Counted from the first letter of the stretch, positions 1-5,946 are shown. The stretch: DNA of 14,067 bases from Pseudomonadota bacterium (GCA_021795795.1 JAJYPA010000177.1:1-14067); one strand, 5' to 3'. Program-made: numbers and translations. The notes: generated by a model not told the origin, from the letters alone.

Positions 1-755
1 TACATCCTGATAGCGTGTACCAGCGTTCGAACGGAGCTATCGAGATGTATTCGATGCTCGCGGATGAGGGTCATGCGCTCTTTGAATACTGCGGGTATTT
101 GATTGATATCTTGAAGCGGTATCCGCATATCCATCTTAATTTATCGACGTCCTGGGTGCGTGTGCTGCGCTCAGTCGATAAGGCCAAGGGGTATCTGCCT
201 CCTGCGCTGGCCGATAAGGTCCTGGGTGCCGTCTGGCATCCTGGTGAGCCAGCTTCCTGGGCGAGCCTATCTCGTTATGAGCAAATTATTCGATTTGTGC
301 GGCGCTATCATCTGACCCGATGGGTCGCGATTGATGATGACGCTAAGGGGTGGCCATCTAACCAGTCTCACCGCCTTGTTCGCACCAATCGGCATACGGG
401 GTTGAGTGATCCCTCTGTGCGGGATGACCTGGATAAAAAACTGGACGCGATTATGAAAATCAAAATTCGCGCTGATCCGCGTTTCGATATCCGTTTTCGA
501 CTTAATTTTGGCGTGGATATCGTTCGCGCCGGCACGCCTCTCGTGAGTTATAACCCAGGGCATATTATTCGTAATTGCGTCGTGGTGGACAAGTTGCCGC
601 TTAATCCTTTTTTGAAGGGAGCTAACAATCTGTTCGATCTGGAAGCGTGGATCAGGGCTAACGTGTATCCGCTGGATGACGTCGCCAGGGCACACCTCGA
701 TGAAACGATTGCTGGTTTTCTGCCTATAACCCCGGATTTTGCTATCGGTTATTAG
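1..755 (+). CDS. HAD-superfamily phosphatase-like protein (HAD_SAK_2 type), 5' end cut by window edge
   Basis: Reading is open from base 3 (H-P-D-S-V-Y...) with no upstream stop, so the gene almost certainly starts outside the window. HP after a DxDGVL motif is typical of this HAD family, so the nucleophile motif probably lies just off the edge; the GTG at 15 is not a convincing start. Visible HAD features, numbered from that GTG: LSTSW (43-47, motif II Ser/Thr), an Arg in SRYEQI (86-91), and an acidic AIDDD motif (105-109, motif IV) followed by a TGL motif (128-130). This order matches HAD domains found in Swiss-army-knife RNA-repair proteins and standalone relatives. About 100 residues after position 140 match nothing I recognise. 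It is followed 21 bp later by the STAS-like gene, suggesting an operon. Family assignment is fairly firm; the substrate is unknown. Confidence 0.75.
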   Translation, partial: HPDSVYQRSNGAIEMYSMLADEGHALFEYCGYLIDILKRYPHIHLNLSTSWVRVLRSVDKAKGYLPPALADKVLGAVWHPGEPASWASLSRYEQIIRFVRRYHLTRWVAIDDDAKGWPSNQSHRLVRTNRHTGLSDPSVRDDLDKKLDAIMKIKIRADPRFDIRFRLNFGVDIVRAGTPLVSYNPGHIIRNCVVVDKLPLNPFLKGANNLFDLEAWIRANVYPLDDVARAHLDETIAGFLPITPDFAIGY

Positions 756-767
756 TGTCTCGATGAC

Positions 768-776
768 GAGGTGATC
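768..776 (+). promoter_or_regulatory. Strong Shine-Dalgarno that decides the start of the STAS-like gene
   Basis: GAGGTGATC is an extended match to the complement of the 16S rRNA 3' end. Its GAGG core is 5 nt before ATG 777 and 8 nt before ATG 780. The GTG at 771 sits inside the site and is therefore an unlikely start. Confidence 0.6.
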
Positions 777-1088
777 ATGATGGATGAATGTCTGGTTAGA
801 GTGTTGGCAATGTCAGTATTCGCGGGTGAGTGGGATCTGATTTCCAGGGGGCAGGCAAAAACTATCGCGACAGATTTTTTGAACGCGGGTGAAATGAGGC
901 TCGATTTTTCTGGAGTAGATGATATCGGTCGAGCGTTTGCGGACGAATTATTCAGAGTCTGGTTAAGGGAGCATCCCGAAGTCCGGTTTGTTGTGATTAA
1001 CGCATCTATATATGTTAAGAAAATGATTTCTCATGTTATATATAGGAAGGATTTGCCACAAGCTGATAGCAATCAGCTCGTTCTTTAG
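777..1088 (+). CDS. Small STAS-like domain protein (DUF4325 type)
   Basis: A protein of about 103 residues. It has the pattern I associate with DUF4325: an LISRGQAKTIATDF helix near the N-terminus, then LDFSGVDDIGRAFADELFRV (the conserved D-F-x-x-V followed by the F-A-D-E-L-F-R helix) and a VVINA strand. STAS-like folds usually act as small regulatory or protein-binding modules rather than enzymes, often beside histidine-kinase-like ATPases, but no such partner is visible here. The start is set at ATG 777 (or 780) by the GAGGTGATC site, not at GTG 771. It lies 21 bp after the HAD gene and 30 bp before the methyltransferase gene, all on the same strand. Domain call good; role unknown. Confidence 0.75.
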   Translation: MMDECLVRVLAMSVFAGEWDLISRGQAKTIATDFLNAGEMRLDFSGVDDIGRAFADELFRVWLREHPEVRFVVINASIYVKKMISHVIYRKDLPQADSNQLVL

Positions 1089-1118
1089 CATTTTTTAAAT
1101 ATCAGCCCATCCATCATT

Positions 1119-1772
1119 ATGAAAATACAACAGATTTTCCAATCCGGCACACAAGATGCACATTCGAATCACCTGAAACTTATAGAGGCTGATTGTCAAT
1201 ACATCGTTGAAGGTATGAATATTTCGGCCCCTGCAGGGGTTTACCATCCACACGAGCAATCTTCCAGCTTATTACTGCTTTCTGTCTTATTTGATCTGCA
1301 AATTACCCATAAAAATGTCATTGAAATCGGTTCTGGTTCGGGCGTTATTAGTTTGTGGATGGCAAAAAATGGTAATCAAGTGGTCGCCACCGATATACAG
1401 GAGGCTTCGTGTGCTGCAACTCGTCAAAATGCATTGAGTAATGGCATCCTATTGGAAAGCGTACGCCAGGGAGATATGTGGGATGCGGTGGAAGCCCATG
1501 AGAGTTTTGATATTGCCATTTGCAATTTACCGCTAAAAGATAAACAGGTTGATGAACCCGGAGAAAAGCAATTATGTGATCCAGGAGGCATATTGTTATC
1601 TAAGTTCTTAACTGGATTGGCTGAACACTTAAAGCCCAGTGGAATGGCGATATTTACCTGGGCAAATTTTTCATCACCTATCCCGAGTCGTTGGAAATCG
1701 GCGGTTAAAATATTAAAAAGTAAACACTATGACGAAAATACGATTTTCAATGTGTGTCAACTGTTATTGTAG
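1119..1772 (+). CDS. Class I SAM-dependent methyltransferase, small-domain (PrmC/RsmC-like)
   Basis: A 217-residue Rossmann-fold methyltransferase. Motif I is EIGSGSG (69-75), the acidic end of strand 2 is TD in VVATDIQ (91-92), and motif IV is NLPL (136-139), a variant of the NPPY/NPPF motif of N- and RNA-methylating enzymes such as PrmC/HemK, RsmC and TrmN6. The segment GVYHPHEQSS (40-49) before motif I resembles the substrate-loop region of HemK-like enzymes. I see no target-recognition domain, so it is not an obvious restriction-modification enzyme. There is no clear Shine-Dalgarno before ATG 1119, and spacing to the STAS-like gene is only 30 bp, so co-transcription is likely. Substrate cannot be told from sequence. 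An IS256-type end follows about 75 bp after the stop. Confidence 0.8.
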   Translation: MKIQQIFQSGTQDAHSNHLKLIEADCQYIVEGMNISAPAGVYHPHEQSSSLLLLSVLFDLQITHKNVIEIGSGSGVISLWMAKNGNQVVATDIQEASCAATRQNALSNGILLESVRQGDMWDAVEAHESFDIAICNLPLKDKQVDEPGEKQLCDPGGILLSKFLTGLAEHLKPSGMAIFTWANFSSPIPSRWKSAVKILKSKHYDENTIFNVCQLLL

Positions 1773-1844
1773 GGCGATAGTGTTAGGATTAAACAAATGG
1801 TGTACAGTTTGGTATTTTTAAATAACAAAAACAAAGCTCCATGA

Positions 1845-2500
1845 GGAGGGTATCGGAAATTTTGTGTGCAAGGCATAACATGACGATCTTTAAAAGGAAC
1901 ATGTATGCCACGCAAAATCAAGAACCCATTGCCGGACGATTCCCATATTCCGGATATTCCCAAAGAATTGCTTGATCGATTTGTTACCGGGCCGATGACC
2001 GCTGGCGATGTCGAGGCGGTTATGCGCAAGCTCAAGAAGGCCGTAATAGAGCGCGCCCTGGGTGCCGAATTGAGCCACCACCTTGGTTATTCTGCCGGCG
2101 AGGCGAAACCGGAAGGTGCCACCAACCATCGCAACGGCAATAGTGGTAAAACGGTTCTTACCGATGACGGGCCACTTCGTATCGACATCCCGCGCGACCG
2201 CAATGGTGCATTTGAGCCGAAACTGATCGGCAAGCACGAGCGGCGTTTCACCGGTTTCGACGACAAGATCATCGCCCTGTATTCCCGAGGTATGACGGTG
2301 CGCGAGATTCAGGCTTTTCTGTTGGAAATGTATGCCACCGAGGTTAGCCCCGACTTCATCAGCAGTGTGACCGATGCGGTCATGGGCGAAGTGACGGCCT
2401 AGCAGGCGCGACCGCTGGAGGTGATGTATCCGGTCGTGTTTTTCGACGCCCTGCGCGTGAAGATCCGCGAGGATGCGGTGGTGCGCAACAAGGCTGTGAT
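1845..2500 (+). mobile_element. Truncated IS256-family insertion sequence (copy A), left part only
   Basis: The left terminal sequence appears to be the GGGTATCGGAAATTTTGTGTG stretch starting around 1848, which looks like an IS256-family end. The transposase follows at 1905. Homology to IS256-type transposase stops at about 2500, so the catalytic centre and right end are missing. The exact left boundary and any target duplication cannot be fixed without the other end. Confidence 0.55.
1905..2500 (+). pseudogene. IS256-family transposase fragment with internal amber codon
   Basis: ATG 1905 follows an AGGAA site (1894-1898) by 6 nt. The 165 codons to the stop at 2400-2402 are a typical IS256-type N-terminus (HHLGY, NHRNGNSGKTV, FDDKIIALYSRGMTVREIQ). 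After the TAG, the same frame continues with QARPLEVMYPVVFFDALRVK, which is family sequence and includes the first catalytic Asp (FFDA). The family normally reads TAWQ here, so a single TGG-to-TAG change is the simplest explanation. Homology ends at VVRNKAV (about 2498). The remaining catalytic residues are absent, so the protein cannot be active even with amber suppression. Confidence 0.85.
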
Positions 2501-2803
2501 ATCCCCGGCAACTTCGAGCACCACGAACCCGTCCTCGGCTTGCCAGGCGAATCGCTGCCCAGCCACCCGCTTCAAATAGATCAATCGTGGCGAGTACAGC
2601 CTACTAGCTCATGCCCGTCATCGAGACAATTTGCATGATCTTTATGGCCTTTATTATACAATCGAACAATTTGCTTGCGTCGTCCATGCAGATGTTCAAA
2701 CGTTTGTCTTCATGCTTTCTATTATTCTATCCCATTTCAAGCACAAAAAATCAGATAAGTTCATGTTTCATCGGCCTTATCTATATGGAATCCATCTTAG
2801 AAT
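2501..2803. other. Segment without a recognisable gene, abutting the broken IS256 copy A
   Basis: From about 2501 the sequence is no longer IS256. On the minus strand, 2584 down to about 2500 reads as a protein-like stretch (IYLKRVAGQRF then AWQAEDGFVVLEVAG) that I cannot assign; its upstream and downstream parts are missing. From about 2600 to 2740 the DNA is AT-rich with no supported gene. A possible terminator for the minus-strand gene at 2804-3181 lies at 2745-2782. Confidence 0.4.
2745..2782 (-). terminator. Possible Rho-independent terminator of the 125-residue orphan gene
   Basis: Read on the minus strand: AGATAAG (2782-2776), a 16-nt loop, CTTATCT (2759-2753), then GATTTTTT (T run over 2750-2745). 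The stem is 7 bp, perfect but AU-rich, so termination would be weak. It lies 22 bp past the stop codon of the gene at 2804-3181. Confidence 0.35.
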
Positions 2804-3181
2804 CTAGCGCTTATTGTTGCTTTTTTTTCGCCTAAGTTGCTCCGATTCTCGCGCAGATTTAAATTGATCTAATCCAATCAGAGTAAGTAGTGGGTGTATC
2901 TGGCGAAGTGTTTCAATCAAGGCCGGAAAGTCGCGCGCAACCAACGTTGCAATGTCGGAATTTATCCCCATTATTTGAATATAAAACTTGGGCTTGTTTT
3001 TGTCGTTAGTTTCATAGACTTGAACAAAGGCACCGTCGCTGTCGTCCTCATAACTTGAAATTTCCTTATGATAGTTCGCTTTGGCAATGCTTTCCTCGAC
3101 GCCATCTATGTCCTGAAAAACCGTTGGATCGTCAACTTCGATAAAGAATTGTTTTGTTTTAACCCATTCGAAACTTTTCAT
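2804..3181 (-). CDS. Hypothetical protein, 125 residues, apparently intact orphan gene
   Basis: I do not recognise a family. ATG (3181-3179) is preceded by AAGGA (3191-3187) with a 5-6 nt spacer, a good ribosome binding site, and a possible terminator follows the stop; both argue for a real gene. The protein starts MKSFEWVKTKQFFIEVDD, is acidic in its first half (EDDSDGAF) and ends in a very basic tail (ESEQLRRKKSNNKR). There is no signal peptide or membrane segment. The middle (VQVYETNDKNKPKFYIQIMG) looks like beta strands, the following part (LVARDFPALIETLRQIHPLL) like a helix. It is a single gene between two IS256 fragments, so any original partner may have been lost. Confidence 0.6.
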   Translation of the reverse strand: MKSFEWVKTKQFFIEVDDPTVFQDIDGVEESIAKANYHKEISSYEDDSDGAFVQVYETNDKNKPKFYIQIMGINSDIATLVARDFPALIETLRQIHPLLTLIGLDQFKSARESEQLRRKKSNNKR

Positions 3182-3211
3182 ATTTTTCCTTGAGGCTACG
3201 TTGGTTGCGTA

Positions 3212-3665
3212 GGTTGAGTCCGTAAACTGCTGTAAATAATTGGGTGGGCAGCCACCTCTTCGGTTTGGTAAATTGACGGTTCTGAGACGTTAATTAATCA
3301 AAGGAAGAATGAAGCGATGGCTGGATATGATATTAACGTAGAACAGGAATTGTTGCCAGGGTTGTTGAGCGGGCAAGACGGGCTGGCGAAGCTGGTGGAA
3401 GCGTTGCTCAATCAGGTTCTGGAGGCACAGGTGATAGAGGCGCTGGGAGCTGATCGGCACGAGCGGTCGGAAGAACGGCAAGGATACCGGAACGGCTATC
3501 GCCCGCGTACGCTGTATACCCGAGTTGGGCCGGTGACGCTGCAAGTACCGCAAACCCAGGATGGCAGTTTTTCTTTTCGACGGAGATATTAAAGCGCTAC
3601 CAGCGCAGCGAGCAGGCATTCGTGCTGGCGCTGATGGAAATGGTGGTGCAAGGGGTATCGACCGC
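3212..3665 (+). mobile_element. Truncated IS256-family insertion sequence (copy B), left part only
   Basis: The stretch from about 3212 (TTGAGTCCGTAAACTGCTGT) resembles an IS256-family terminal repeat and lies about 100 bp before the transposase start. Transposase similarity runs from 3317 to about 3665, where it switches abruptly into helicase coding sequence. The transposase differs clearly from copy A, so these are two different elements rather than a duplicated one. Confidence 0.55.
3317..3665 (+). pseudogene. IS256-family transposase fragment, frameshifted and truncated
   Basis: ATG 3317 follows GGAAG (3303-3307). Codons read MAGYDINVEQELLPGLLSG, then HERSEERQGYRNGYRPRTLYTRVGPVTL..VPQTQDGSFS, a typical IS256-type N-terminus. 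The frame then fails (stop at 3590-3592). The expected continuation, FSTEILKRYQRSEQAF then VLALMEMVVQGVST, is present in another frame. The cause is a tandem 5-bp duplication: TTTTC occurs twice, at 3569-3573 and 3574-3578. Similarity ends at GVST (about 3663). The entire DDE catalytic region is missing. Confidence 0.85.
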
Positions 3666-3815
3666 AAGAATCGCCTTAACGTAGCGATTTCCAGAGCCAA
3701 ATGTCTGGCGATATTCATCGCCAATCCTGCTTTGATGGCTATCCGTTGTTCCAATCCAGAAGAAATGGCGATGGTAAATACCTTATGCTGGATTCAGGAA
3801 GTGGGAAAACAATGA
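3666..3815 (+). pseudogene. C-terminal remnant of an SF1 (DNA2/UPF1-like) helicase-nuclease gene
   Basis: Codons 3666-3815 read KNRLNVAISRAKCLAIFIAN and continue to VNTLCWIQEV and a stop. NVAISRAK is helicase motif VI of superfamily 1, and the following CLAI..ANPAL..RC....M.MVNTLC pattern is the usual extreme C-terminus of large SF1 helicases joined to RecB-like nucleases (TM0106 type). Only the last about 49 codons remain, fused directly to IS256 copy B. The shared string CGCAAG fits both the transposase (GVSTRK) and the helicase (RKNRL) at the join, suggesting a microhomology deletion. It is not expressed as a functional helicase. Confidence 0.7.
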
Positions 3816-3984
3816 ACCTTAATTTTTTATTTATTAAAATAAAAAAATATATAATTTATTTAGCGGCGATTTTTCACAAAACGCGCTTTTCTGGGTCGGC
3901 AATCTGCCTCCATTGTCCCGTCTGCATTCCATGCTGTTCAATCGACCGTAGATGAGGATGAGGGTGTGTTTGGCAGCTCATCAA

Positions 3985-4032
3985 TAGACAGGCGTCCAGT
4001 TTCAAACGCAATACGTCTTTAATTTTACGCAT
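3985..4032 (-). pseudogene. First codons of an IS21-family istA transposase
   Basis: ATG 4032-4030 (minus), preceded by GAGGA 5 nt upstream, starts MRKIKDVLRLKLDA, which is the near-invariant N-terminus of IS21-family IstA. After about 16 codons the family match (normally GLSxRQIA) is lost, so the rest of istA and all of istB are gone from here. Confidence 0.6.
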
Positions 4033-4130
4033 AGTGTTCCTCGGTACGGGCACGCGTCTCCAGATAAAAGGCTGGAAGCATACGCGTTCAGTTGCTCTAC
4101 GCGTAACATCATTTCCATGAAGTACGACGT

Positions 4131-4225
4131 CATTCCGGTATCGTGACCACCGATTCCGGAAACCCTGCAAAATCGGTCACGATAGACCGGAATGGCTGGG
4201 CACGATGCGCCGGAATACCCATATA
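4131..4225 (-). mobile_element. IS21-family left-end repeats
   Basis: Read on the minus strand, ATTCCGGCGCATCGTGCCC (4216-4198) and ATTCCGGTCTATCGTGACC (4193-4175) are near-identical direct repeats. A third, ATTCCGGTATCGTGACC (4132-4148), lies inverted on the plus strand. Multiple ATTCCGG..ATCGTG repeats just upstream of istA are the usual transposase-binding ends of this family. With the istA start at 4032 this defines a left-end relic of about 240 bp; the exact tip is uncertain. Confidence 0.55.
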
Positions 4226-4228
4226 TAG

Positions 4229-4257
4229 AATGTGATCTTAAAAACCACAATCACATT
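4229..4257. repeat. 8-bp perfect inverted repeat between the recombinase gene and the IS21 relic
   Basis: AATGTGAT (4229-4236) and ATCACATT (4250-4257) are perfect inverted copies around a 13-nt loop containing an A run. It lies 22 bp past the recombinase stop. No T tract follows the stem on the minus strand, so it is not a standard terminator. The spacing does not fit a CRP site. Confidence 0.5.
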
Positions 4258-4278
4258 ACGAGATATTCGGCGCATGAA

Positions 4279-5403
4279 TTAACGCCATCCATTTGTCAAA
4301 GTCGGGTCATTGCCTTTATTGTTTAGCGCATCAAATGCCATTTTGTTTTTCATTACGGGCTCCCGGCCCTCAATACTGCTTATGTTGCGGCCACCCCCTT
4401 TTCCGCTGGCTGCTGAATAGTAGGTTTGCGATCTGTCCGTACAATGCCCTAGGACTTTTGCCACCGATTCTGTAGCGAAACCGCCAGCTTTTAGATCGGC
4501 AGACATTTGATGTCGGAATGAGTAGGCTGAACTTTTGGTAAGCTTGGTGTCTTTGGCAAGTAGGGAAACCGCGTCACCGATAGCTTTTGCTTTGGCAATT
4601 ACAGTAAAGCTCCCACCTCCTGTTATGCACAGGTCGCGGATATGTTCAAATGCAAGACTGTCTTCAGACATAACGAATGAACGAGTAGGTGAGCCGAATT
4701 TGCCATCATGGGTCTTTGCTCCAGAAATTGTTACTTTTAATTCCTCATTATATATTTCAAATACGACTCCCTTTTCAATTTCGGCAGGGCGGCATCCGGT
4801 TAGGGATAAGGTAGCGACCGCATCAGCATATTTGCTTTTTTTCTCAATTGCCCTCGTAAATATTTTATTGCGCCAATCCGGGGGTAAACGTTTTATCGTT
4901 TTACGCTTACTGTTATTTTTTATGACCAAACCCTGCTTTTTAATGTAAGCTTCTTTTTCTGCCCATAAGCTTTTAACTCCCAACTCTTTATTTTGATGTT
5001 TTTGGTCCGGCGGGTAATCCGCAAGCATAAGATTTACAGTGCGAATTTCCTCAATGGTATCGAACCAATCGACGTCGTTTACTTTCTGTTGTCGATCTGC
5101 ATCTCGTAATAATTGGACTAAAAATCTAGACCAGCCGTAAATCCATGCAGCGCGATATTTGTAAAAGCTATTTTTGGTTTTAGCGTGCTCAATTGGTGTC
5201 TTGTTAGCGTCGACTAGGCGATCGAAAATTTTACTATAGTCAGTCCGTGTATTATCTGATTTGTAATTATCCAGGTTTTTAATTGTATTCCTGGCTTGCC
5301 GGATAATCTCAAATGCTTGCTGTTTTTCTGCCATTATTGATAGCTCGCTGTTTAGATCTAAGGCATGGGGGACGGCTAACGCCTTTGATTTTGGATTGCG
5401 CAT
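4279..5403 (-). CDS. Tyrosine recombinase / site-specific integrase
   Basis: A 374-residue protein with the catalytic pattern of tyrosine recombinases in its C-terminal half: Arg205 in TGCRPAEIEKG (box I), Lys230 in the SGAKTHDG hairpin, YSFRHQ (294-299) as box II with Arg297, LGH (318-320), and the nucleophile in QTYYS, probably Tyr329, 9 residues after His320. Box II usually reads HxxR; here Tyr294 replaces the His, as seen in a subset of element integrases. The N-terminal about 170 residues resemble a SAM-like core-binding domain. The tail after the catalytic Tyr is long (about 45 residues). ATG 5403 has no strong Shine-Dalgarno (GGAG is too far); Met24 is an alternative start. The gene looks intact, unlike its IS neighbours, and a promoter with a large palindrome lies just upstream. 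It probably mobilised this accessory region. Confidence 0.85.
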   Translation of the reverse strand: MRNPKSKALAVPHALDLNSELSIMAEKQQAFEIIRQARNTIKNLDNYKSDNTRTDYSKIFDRLVDANKTPIEHAKTKNSFYKYRAAWIYGWSRFLVQLLRDADRQQKVNDVDWFDTIEEIRTVNLMLADYPPDQKHQNKELGVKSLWAEKEAYIKKQGLVIKNNSKRKTIKRLPPDWRNKIFTRAIEKKSKYADAVATLSLTGCRPAEIEKGVVFEIYNEELKVTISGAKTHDGKFGSPTRSFVMSEDSLAFEHIRDLCITGGGSFTVIAKAKAIGDAVSLLAKDTKLTKSSAYSFRHQMSADLKAGGFATESVAKVLGHCTDRSQTYYSAASGKGGGRNISSIEGREPVMKNKMAFDALNNKGNDPTLTNGWR

Positions 5404-5443
5404 TTTCTATCGAAAATACTCCATCAAAAATCCACCCCCACCA

Positions 5444-5479
5444 CATTATTTCGAGTGTAATACTTCACTCGGAATAATG
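5444..5479. repeat. 36-bp inverted repeat, 14-8-14, upstream of the recombinase (candidate core att site or operator)
   Basis: CATTATTTCGAGTG (5444-5457) and CACTCGGAATAATG (5466-5479) are inverted copies with 13 of 14 positions matching, around the 8-nt spacer TAATACTT. Inverted arms of 11-14 bp around a 6-8 bp spacer are the layout of tyrosine-recombinase crossover sites (loxP, FRT, dif). It lies 41 bp upstream of the recombinase start codon. It also covers the -35 to -10 region of the predicted promoter, so an autorepression operator is equally possible. There is no T tract, so it is not a terminator. The structure is certain; the function is inferred. Confidence 0.65.
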
Positions 5480-5483
5480 TCAA
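5454..5483 (-). promoter_or_regulatory. Predicted sigma-70-like promoter of the recombinase gene
   Basis: On the minus strand: a perfect -35 TTGACA (5483-5478), an 18-nt spacer, then -10 TACACT (5459-5454, 4 of 6 consensus). It points to the recombinase start at 5403. Both boxes overlap the palindrome at 5444-5479. Confidence 0.45.
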
Positions 5484-5658
5484 ATTTCAAAATAAATTTA
5501 GCAGTCTGTTCATTTTTTTGCCGGCAAATTAAGTGGAGTTTAGATGTCTTGAAATTCAATAATGCTTAGGATTCTGTATGTTTCAGATTGGTTGTCTTTT
5601 GTCGGCGAATGAAGTTCGACAAGAAGCAATCTTTTAGGCTTTGAGCATGGCATACTTA

Positions 5659-5932
5659 TAGTGGGCCCCGCCGTCAAGCCATTATTTCGTCGAGTTTAAT
5701 AGGGTAACCCATCCAATGCAGCGGATCGGCGCTGCCCCGTTTCTGGTTCAGCTTTTTCTGCTTCATTCGTGTTGCTCCGTGGATATTTGTCCACGATTAA
5801 CGCACCGCCACCGGTTCCTGTTTCATACACCCGGTCCGGGGTTTGGTAACCCAGCGATTGGTGTGACCGTTCCGAGTTGTAGTACACGAAATATTCCGGG
5901 TCGTTCGGAACGCTCGATTTTTTTAAATCCAT
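5659..5932 (-). mobile_element. IS3-family insertion sequence remnant, 3' end only
   Basis: This includes the last codons of the transposase (5696-5932) and a likely terminal end whose minus-strand form GGCGGGGCCCACTA (5672-5659) resembles IS3-family right ends. The front of the element is missing; the join with the helicase-nuclease gene lies between about 5905 and 5947. Confidence 0.6.
5696..5932 (-). pseudogene. IS3-family transposase (OrfB) C-terminal fragment
   Basis: The translation YFVYYNSERSHQSLGYQTPD followed by RVYETGTGGGA is the conserved C-terminus of IS3-family OrfB (YNxxRPHQSLGY.TP). It carries the region just after the last catalytic Glu; the DDE domain itself is gone. The first about 12 codons (MDLKKSSVPNDP) are not typical and probably come from across the junction. 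The stop is at 5696-5698. Confidence 0.85.
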
Positions 5933-5946
5933 GCGAAAGTATAAGT

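Noticed and set aside
267..695. 142-codon open frame on the minus strand
   Set aside because: Antisense to the HAD gene, which has clear motifs; no domain or ribosome binding site.
2611..2835. 74-codon open frame on the plus strand, hydrophobic and Ser/Phe/Ile-rich
   Set aside because: AT-rich DNA, no Shine-Dalgarno, overlaps the end and terminator of the minus-strand gene; looks like chance.
3290..3754. 154-codon open frame on the minus strand
   Set aside because: Antisense to the IS256 copy B transposase and helicase remnant; no recognisable protein features.
3823..3846. TTTTTTATTT and AAATAAAAAA inverted repeat after the helicase remnant, considered as a terminator
   Set aside because: Pure A/T stem in very AT-rich DNA after a pseudogene; structure would be too weak to call.
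4231..4255. TGTGA..TCACA considered as a CRP site
   Set aside because: The spacing between half sites is 15 nt, not the 6 nt of CRP sites.
4535..4948. 137-codon open frame on the plus strand
   Set aside because: Antisense to the tyrosine recombinase catalytic domain.
5680..5704. CATTATTTCG followed by TCGAGTTTAATAG, resembling the left arm and spacer of the 5444-5479 palindrome with a 3-nt insertion
   Set aside because: It lies inside the IS3 3' end, whose minus-strand tail normally carries a similar TTAAA..CGACGAAA stretch, and it has no inverted second arm. Probably chance, though worth a check if att sites are mapped.
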